Shown here one piece after another: positions 1 to 5,300 of a stretch of 7,267 bases of DNA. Numbering within the stretch: position 1 is the stretch's first letter; every line of letters begins with the position of its first letter. The notes under the pieces were generated by a model that was not told the origin of the DNA, made no database searches, and saw only the letters and a list, made by a program, of their open reading frames with translations. A program made the translations under genes and the position numbers. This DNA is from CAZEIW01 sp964512305 (GTDB lineage: Bacteria > Pseudomonadota > Gammaproteobacteria > Burkholderiales > Burkholderiaceae_F). Location: positions 1-7,267 of the forward strand of contig CAZEIW010000212.1 in assembly GCA_964512305.1 (NCBI GenBank), given 5' to 3'.

Positions 1-315
1 TTCTATCCCCTCACCATGCCGCTCACGGTAGGTCCCGGGTCCATGTCGGTGGCGATCACCATCGGCAGCCGCAAGCCCGCCGGTTTCCCGCAGCTCTCAC
101 AGCTCGCCGAGCACGCCGCCGGAGCGCTCGGCGGACTGATCGCCGTCGGGCTCAGCATCTATCTCGCCTATCGTTTCGCCGAGAACATCGCGCGGCTGCT
201 CGGCGCCACGGGTCTCGAGGTACTGGTGCGCCTCTCGGCGTTCATCCTGATGTGCATCGGAATCGAGATCATCTGGAACGGCTACAGCGCGTTGCACGCG
301 GTCGCCGCCTCCTAG
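1..315 (+). CDS. MarC-family integral membrane protein, C-terminal part (5' end outside window)
   Basis: The frame is open from base 1 (FYPLTMPLTVGPGS...), so the ATG at 16 is an internal methionine and the gene starts upstream of the window. The 104 visible residues carry the MarC-family signature PLTVGPGSMSVAITIG followed by two hydrophobic segments. These lie at about residues 40-60 (ALGGLIAVGLSIYLAYRF) and 75-100 (LVRLSAFILMCIGIEIIWNG), matching the last membrane helices of the family. MarC proteins are usually around 200-220 aa with six membrane helices, so about half is present. They sit in the inner membrane and are annotated as NAAT-type transporters. The original link to multiple antibiotic resistance was not upheld, and the substrate is generally unknown. 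The stop TAG (313-315) overlaps the stop of the convergent gene. Family assignment is firm; substrate cannot be inferred. Confidence 0.9.
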   Translation, partial: FYPLTMPLTVGPGSMSVAITIGSRKPAGFPQLSQLAEHAAGALGGLIAVGLSIYLAYRFAENIARLLGATGLEVLVRLSAFILMCIGIEIIWNGYSALHAVAAS

Positions 316-1223
316 CCGCCGGCGCCCCCGCCAGGCTTGCCGAAGCGCGCGTCGTCGAGCTTGGGGTTCACCGCGGCCTTCTCGATCAGCATCTTGTGCG
401 TGCCGGGAAAGCCGTCGACCGCGGTCTCGAGTACGAACGGCATCATCAACCCGTCGACCTTGCGGAAGTCACGCTGGTAGACCCAGACGTCGTGCATCTT
501 GCCGTCCATGCGGCGCGCAATGCCCTCCACCTTGACGTCGAGGAAACTGTGGGTGTCGATCCAGATGTGCTGAACCCTGCCGCCCTGGAGCGTCAGCTTC
601 AGCCTGTAGGCATCGTGGCCTTCGACCGGCTCGACCTTCTCGAGCTCCACCCGGGTGCCCTTGGCGGCGTAGTCGACCAGCGGGCCGTCCAGGGCGCCCT
701 TTTCGGCTTCCGACTTCAGCTCCTCGGGCGTGAAGGGCTCGACGTCGCTGCGATTGAGGAACGGGCGCAGCTTCCAGCCGTGCGTACCGTCATAGACCTG
801 CACCGCGGTCGTGCCCGCGAACTCGATCTCCACCCGCGACTTGTCGGGGCGTTTCACTTCCATCCGGAAAGGCAGCTCGAGCTGCCTGGCGGCCGGCGGC
901 TCCTTCTCGGCCGCGGCCGCCGCGGCGCGCCCCATGTGTCCGCCGGGGCCGCGGTTGCTGCGTACCATCTTCAGCGCCCTCTCGTACGAGCCGGTTCCGG
1001 CCTCCATCTTCCCGGACACGGAGAGCGTCTGCAGCCGGCGCCAGGCCTGCAGCCCGCCCCGCGCCGCAACGTGCTTCTCGACGATCTGCGCCGCCGTGAG
1101 CTTCGATACCGCGGCCGGCCTGCCGTCGGCGGCGGCCGCGCTGGTGTCGGCGGCGACGAGGCTCGCCGGCCCGCAGAGGCCCAGCAGCGCGCCCAGGATC
1201 AAGGAAGGAAGGAGCCTTGCCAT
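312..1223 (-). CDS. Exported LolA-like / outer-membrane lipoprotein-sorting-like protein (303 aa)
   Basis: The start is ATG 1223-1221, because a purine-rich AGAGAGG lies about 6 nt upstream and a signal peptide follows at once (MARLLPSLILGALLGLCGPA, likely cut after the VAA near residue 25). A GTG at 1262 in the same frame would add 13 charged residues and has no clear ribosome site. The cysteine at 17 lacks a proper lipobox, so a lipoprotein is unlikely. The mature protein opens with a helix typical of this group (IVEKHVAARGGLQAWRRLQTL, about 47-67) and continues in alternating beta strands (VEIEFAGTTAVQVYDGTHGWKL; RLKLTLQGG; HIWIDTHSFLDVK; KVDGLMMPFVLE), the pattern of LolA/LolB-like half-barrels annotated as outer membrane lipoprotein-sorting proteins. 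Such folds bind lipid or acyl groups in the periplasm; this ligand is unknown. Residues 89-114 form an Arg/Gly/Ala-rich low-complexity insert, and the tail is Gly-rich. It is the last gene of the three-gene cluster, 57 nt after the previous stop. Confidence 0.8.
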   Translation of the reverse strand: MARLLPSLILGALLGLCGPASLVAADTSAAAADGRPAAVSKLTAAQIVEKHVAARGGLQAWRRLQTLSVSGKMEAGTGSYERALKMVRSNRGPGGHMGRAAAAAAEKEPPAARQLELPFRMEVKRPDKSRVEIEFAGTTAVQVYDGTHGWKLRPFLNRSDVEPFTPEELKSEAEKGALDGPLVDYAAKGTRVELEKVEPVEGHDAYRLKLTLQGGRVQHIWIDTHSFLDVKVEGIARRMDGKMHDVWVYQRDFRKVDGLMMPFVLETAVDGFPGTHKMLIEKAAVNPKLDDARFGKPGGGAGG

Positions 1224-1246
1224 CGTCGACCTCTCTTTGCGTTTCT

Positions 1247-1258
1247 GCCCCGCGGGGC
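1247..1258. other. 12-nt perfect palindrome in the gap before the LolA-like gene
   Basis: GCCCCGCGGGGC lies in the 57-nt gap between the 181-aa gene and the LolA-like gene, next to a second weak stem (CCGAC 1262-1266 with GTCGG 1275-1279). No T-run follows, so termination is doubtful. It might modulate translation of the last gene or be a processing site. GC richness alone could also produce it. Confidence 0.25.
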
Positions 1259-1280
1259 TCACCGACTACCGTCCGTCGGG

Positions 1281-1826
1281 CTAATCGACGACCAGCCCGT
1301 CGGCCCTGAACGGCCCAACCTGGACGATGACGTGGTCGCCGCGCTTGACGAGCCGCCCCTTGTTGGAGAAGGCGATCCAGTACGACCGGCCGGCCTCCGG
1401 GGCGTTCGTCGGGCGCAGCAAGCCGATGTTCTCCATCTGCGGCACGACCAGCTGCACACCGGCCTTCGGGTCGTTCAGCAGAGGCTGGTTGCGCTTCTCG
1501 TTGAGCGCCTTGGCCTTGTTGGGGTCCAGCACGTGATACGAGAAGCGGATCACCTCGCCGGACTCGGCCCACTTGACGCTCAGGTCCTCGACTCCCCACA
1601 CGAGGCGGTAGTACTTGCCTGCGCGGCCGGCGAAGCGCTCGGGCAGGTAGGGGTGCGGACCCGCCGGCAGCGAGGCGCCGACGCCCTGAGGCGCGACCGC
1701 TCCGGCCGCCTGCCCCGGCCTGGGGGTCGCCGTGCTCGTCTTCGCGCCCTGCCCGCCGGCGGCCCCGGCGGTGAGCAGGCTTGCGAGCGAGAGCGCGAGC
1801 GTCGGTAGCGTTACAGCGCTCCTCAC
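1281..1826 (-). CDS. Exported protein of unknown function (181 aa)
   Basis: I choose the GTG at 1826-1824 as start. It overlaps the TGA of the preceding gene (GTGA, 1823-1826), has a purine-rich GGGGGGCGGA just upstream, and is followed directly by a hydrophobic signal peptide (RSAVTLPTLALSLASLLTAGA). An in-frame ATG at 1874 would put an Arg/Gly-rich stretch before it. After the signal there is a Pro/Ala/Gly-rich linker (about residues 30-58), then a globular domain of about 120 residues. That domain has clear strand-like blocks: KYYRLVWGVEDLSVKWAESG, EVIRFSYHVLDPNKAKALN, AGVQLVVPQMENIGLL, RSYWIAFSNKGRLVKRGD and HVIVQVGPFRADGLVVD. The pattern suggests a compact beta-sandwich in the periplasm or outside the cell. 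There are no cysteines and no recognisable catalytic motif. I do not recognise a named family. Coupling to the upstream 112-aa gene implies a joint role. Confidence 0.8.
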   Translation of the reverse strand: MRSAVTLPTLALSLASLLTAGAAGGQGAKTSTATPRPGQAAGAVAPQGVGASLPAGPHPYLPERFAGRAGKYYRLVWGVEDLSVKWAESGEVIRFSYHVLDPNKAKALNEKRNQPLLNDPKAGVQLVVPQMENIGLLRPTNAPEAGRSYWIAFSNKGRLVKRGDHVIVQVGPFRADGLVVD

Positions 1827-2161
1827 CGTCCGCCCCCCGCCTTGCCCGGCGCCGCGCTCGAAGCGAGTCCGCATAGCGCCTGGCCCTGCGACTTCCCGAG
1901 CTTCGCGAGCGCGTCGCTCATCTGATCGTACGCGCGCCGGAAATCCGCAGAGCCCGTCGTCTGCGCGCCGAGCTGCCGGGTCAGCTCCTTCAGGTAAGCC
2001 TGGGCGCCATCGTGCGGCGCCTGCAGAGCGCTGCAATAGCTGCCGATGGCGCCGAGCTCGCCGATCAGCGTCCCGTCGAGTCCGTTGGCCGGGGCGAGGC
2101 CGGGCAACGCCAGCGCCACGGTGCCGATCAACGTGGGGATCATCATTCCCTTGCTCTTCAT
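1823..2161 (-). CDS. Small exported protein with two cysteines, function unknown (112 aa)
   Basis: The ATG at 2161-2159 is preceded by a strong GGAGGA ribosome site a few bases upstream. The N-terminus is a classic signal peptide (MKSKGMMIPTLIGTVALALP), probably cut near APA-NG at residue 26. The mature part of about 86 residues looks helical (GAQAYLKELTRQLGAQ; FRRAYDQMSDALAKLGKSQG) and carries exactly two cysteines, C43 (SYCSALQ) and C97 (QALCGLA). This fits one disulfide tying the ends of a helical hairpin. The tail is Gly/Ala/Lys-rich. It is the first gene of the minus-strand cluster, behind a candidate promoter, and its TGA overlaps the GTG start of the next gene, so translation is probably coupled. 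No family is recognised. A small periplasmic adaptor or binding protein is possible but unproven. Confidence 0.8.
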   Translation of the reverse strand: MKSKGMMIPTLIGTVALALPGLAPANGLDGTLIGELGAIGSYCSALQAPHDGAQAYLKELTRQLGAQTTGSADFRRAYDQMSDALAKLGKSQGQALCGLASSAAPGKAGGGR

Positions 2162-2192
2162 GTGTCCTCCGACCGGTCGTCGCCGGTTCTTG

Positions 2193-2198
2193 ATTTTA
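2193..2198 (-). promoter_or_regulatory. Candidate -10 element for the three-gene cluster
   Basis: On the minus strand this reads TAAAAT, five of six matches to TATAAT, in an AT-rich island within otherwise GC-rich DNA. The hexamer at normal -35 spacing is poor, so the promoter would depend on an activator or an alternative sigma factor. The start codon of the 112-aa gene lies about 30 nt downstream, leaving a short leader that contains its GGAGGA site. Confidence 0.35.
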
Positions 2199-2204
2199 TC
2201 GCCG

Positions 2205-2228
2205 CTCGAGCTGCCGGGGCAGCTCGAG
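2205..2228. promoter_or_regulatory. 24-nt palindrome upstream of candidate promoter (possible operator or hairpin)
   Basis: Arms CTCGAGCTGCC (2205-2215) and GGCAGCTCGAG (2218-2228) are perfect reverse complements around a central GG. The palindrome ends 6 bp upstream of the candidate -10 box at 2193-2198, so it would cover the -35 region of the small-gene cluster. Neither side has a T-run, which argues against a simple terminator. It may be a regulator-binding site, or an RNA hairpin in transcripts reading through from the giant gene. Confidence 0.45.
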
Positions 2229-2244
2229 GTCCTTTAAGCGCGAA

Positions 2245-2272
2245 GCTGCTCGCAGCTTGCGCTGCGAGCAGC
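2245..2272 (-). terminator. Strong hairpin after the giant gene, likely terminator or 3'-end stabiliser
   Basis: A perfect 12-bp stem (GCTGCTCGCAGC / GCTGCGAGCAGC) encloses four bases, which on the transcribed strand read GCAA, a GNRA-type tetraloop. It begins 35 nt after the TAA of the giant gene. The downstream bases (TTCGCGCTTAAAGG) contain no run of T, so it is not a textbook intrinsic terminator. It may act with Rho, as a weak terminator, or as a 3' barrier to exonucleases. Confidence 0.5.
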
Positions 2273-2288
2273 ACCGCATCCTCGGCTC

Positions 2289-2302
2289 GCCGCCTTCGCG
2301 GC
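2289..2302 (-). other. Small hairpin just after the giant gene stop codon
   Basis: GCCGC and GCGGC form a 5-bp GC stem around a 4-nt loop, starting 5 nt after the stop codon. It is short, so chance is possible in GC-rich DNA. Its position makes it part of a series of three stem-loops in this gap. Confidence 0.25.
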
Positions 2303-2307
2303 TTCCG

Positions 2308-5300
2308 TTACTGTGCCACCAGTCCCAGCGTCGACGCGCCTCCGGTGGTGCCCGTGCCGTTGTTGGTGACCGCCATCGCGCCGATGTCCGGCAGGAGCGG
2401 CCGCGCTGCCGGCGTCGCATACGTCACGCTGATCGTGCACGTGCCGCCTGCCGCCAGCGGAGTCGAGTTCGAGCACGTCGTGGCGGTGATGCTGTAGAGC
2501 CCGCCGATATTCAGCGACAGCGCCTCGTTGGTCACGTAGAGCGATCCCGCTCCGGTGTTGGTCACGGTCACGATACTCGTGACGGCAGCGCGCGGCGCCG
2601 GGATCGTGAACGTCAGCGTGCGGACACCGAATACCGTGCTCAGCGTGCCATTGGTCGCGCTGGTGAAGCTCAGCGTACCCGTTCCTGCTGCCACGCCCGT
2701 GCCGGTCAGCGTCACCGGAGAGCCGGTCACCGTGGCGCCGGTGTAGGCGATCGTCAGGGTCCGGGAGAACGAGGCCGCGGACTTCGGCGAGAACACCACG
2801 TTGTAGGTGCACGACGCCCCGGCGGCCAGGGTCCCGGCGCAGCTTCCGCCGCCGCCCTGGCCCGTGCCGGCTCGCGCGAACGGCTGCGGTGTGCCGCCGC
2901 CGAGGGTGAACGAGCCACCGGTGCAGCTCCCCGTGCCGCTGTTGGTCACGGTCAGCGTCTTCGGGTCGTTCAGCGTCGTTCCGCCGCTCGTGACCGGCTC
3001 ATTGCCGAAGGCGAGAGTGGCCGGCGCGACCGTCGGGCTGCACGCGCTGCCGCCGCCGCCGCCGCCGGCGAACTCGACCGCACCCGCATCGACGAAGCCG
3101 TTCTTGCGCGAGGTGCCGAAGAAGTCGAACGCCGGAGCCGCGCTGTAGTACGGCGCGCTGACACCGCCCGAGGCGATGAAGTTGATCGCCGGCGAGCCCG
3201 CCGCGATGGCGTAGTTGCCGTTCAGTGTGCCGTTCGCGACGCCGTTCGAGGCGTTGACCAGCGAGAGCGGTCCCCAGGCCATGTTGACCCAGTTGTTGCC
3301 CTCATCGACGGTCGCGGCCGGCGTCAGGTTGAAGATCGGGTTCGGGACGGTGGCGTCCGCGATCCCCGCCGGCACGTCGTAGCCCAGGCCGCCATTCTCC
3401 GGCGGAACCCGCGAGCCGTTGCAGTATTGCCGCAGCACGGTCGGATTCAGGCTGGAGTTGTCGCTCGCGTAGTCGGCCGCATCCGTCAGGATCGAGTAGT
3501 GCGGCGCCAGCCGCGGGTTGGTGCCCACACCGCTCAGGCTGCCGCTCGTGCCTGCGTGCCCCGGATCCGGGTCGCCGCGCACTCCGATCTCCCAGTAGCC
3601 GCCGACCGTGGCGTTGAACGCGGGCTCGGTCACGCAGGCGCCCGTGCCGCCGGTGATGATCACACCGCCGCCGTTCGCAGTCGTGGCATCCCCCGTCGGC
3701 TGGCTCAGCGTCGGCACCAGCGTGATCACGTTCTGCTGGTTGGTCGGCCCGGTGCCGAGCCCGCCCACCGTGATGCTGAAGGCGCGATTCTGCCAGATGA
3801 GGTTGTTGTAGAGGATCGGGTACGAGTACGAGGCGCAGTTCGGGTGGCCCGTCGGGCAGCTCGGCGCGGGGCCCGCTGCGATCGCGGCGGCGAGCTGCGA
3901 GCTGTTCTGGATCGCGACCACGCCGGCCGGCTGCGGCGCCGAGGACGTCAGAGCCTGCGGGCAGGAGCCGTCCGGATTGCGCTTCACCGGGCACGGCCCC
4001 TGAGTGCTGGCCAGCGGCGCGCCGAGCGTGTTGAACAGCATGCCGGAGGACGCCGTCGTATCGTTCGACATGATCGTGTTGTTGACGATGTTCACGGCCA
4101 GCGAGTCGAGCAGCGAAATTCCGGCGCCGTCCCAGCCCGCCACGTTGTTGTTGATGATGTTGTTGGTCACCGCCACCGAATACCAGTTGGCCGGCGCATT
4201 CGGGAACGTCGTCACGTCCGTGCCGTTCACGTGCTGCAAGCGCAGGCCGCCGCCGCTGCCGCTCTCGGCGCCGTTACCCTGGATCAGGTTGGCATTGATC
4301 GTCAGGTTCGGGCCGATGCCGTCGGACGGCGCGTTGACCGGTATCGGCAGACAGTCGAGGTCGGTCACTATGCCGCAGGTCGGGTCGGCATCCGGGGCGC
4401 CCATGATCAGCAGCCCGCCGCCGTTGGTCGCGATGGTCGGATTCGTGCTCTGGTTGAACAGAATCGAGTTGTGCTCGATGTCCCCGTTGTAGCTGTAGCC
4501 GATGTGTCCGACACCGCCGCCGTCGCCGGTGCTCAGATTGCCGCACACCCAGTTGTAGTTGAACTTGTAGTAGTCGGAGCCGTTGCAGATGCTGACGCCG
4601 CCCGCGCCGGCCGGCGTGGCCGAGAACAGCTCATCGCCGGTCGAGGAGTTCTTCGTGATCATGTTGTGGTGCATGTTCACGTTCAGGTCGAAGCAGTAGG
4701 GCAGCTGCTTGCCGGCGGCGTTCGCGTTGGGCGAGTAGCCGCTGGTCTGGCACGAGCCCGGGTCGGCGTTGGTCCCGCCGATCGTGTACGCGCCGGGGAA
4801 CTCGCCCTGGCCGACGTTGATGCCGCCCGACAGCGTGCCGGCGTTGTTCATCACGCGGTTGTTGGCGATCTGGATGTCGTGGCCCCAGCCGTGCACGAAG
4901 ATGCCGCCGCCGCCCTGGGAGCTGTTCTCCACCGTCACGCCGTCGATGCTCGACGGGTTGCAGAGGAAGTTGCTCGGGAACGGGTTGTGGGCACTCGAAG
5001 TGTTGGCGCCGCAGCCATGGTCGCGCCTGCTGTTGTTTGCGTCGCCCGTCAGCAGGACCGTCCCGGTCGGGTAGGTGCCGGCGGTCGCCGACCCCGCCCC
5101 GAACACGTCGGTCGAGCCGTCCGGCATGAAGACGCCCTTGGACAGCACGGTGATGGCTGCGCCCTCCAGGGCTCCCATCAGGCTCGGCTCCTGCAGCTGC
5201 TCGGCCAGGTTGCCGTTCAGCCCGGCGTTCCATCCGATCACGGCCTCGAGCGGCAGGCGGTCGACCTGCGGGTTGGTCGCGGTCGGCTGGAAGCCGAAGA

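Noticed and set aside
16..315. ATG at 16 as the start of the MarC-like gene
   Set aside because: The frame is open before it and the family motif FYPLTMPLTVGPG runs across it; it is an internal methionine.
1224..1262. GTG at 1262 as start of the LolA-like gene
   Set aside because: It adds 13 charged residues before the signal peptide and has no ribosome site; the ATG at 1223 has AGAGAGG at good spacing.
252..1808. 518-codon open frame on the plus strand across the small-gene cluster
   Set aside because: It overlaps the MarC-like gene and runs antisense to two genes with signal peptides and ribosome sites; its composition is Arg/Leu/Gly-rich without domain features.
1874..2036. Upstream starts (ATG 1874 or ATG 2036) for the 181-aa gene
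   Set aside because: They would place Arg-rich sequence before the signal peptide and overlap most of the 112-aa gene. The GTG at 1826 has a purine-rich site and puts the signal peptide at the N-terminus.
2205..2228. Palindrome as intrinsic terminator
   Set aside because: Followed by CGGCGATAAAATC on the minus strand and GTCCTTTAAG on the plus strand; neither is a T-run.
3860..5000. Asn-rich turns of the beta-helix as a DNA tandem repeat or CRISPR-like array
   Set aside because: The periodicity is in protein pattern only; unit lengths and bases vary and there are no constant repeats with spacers.
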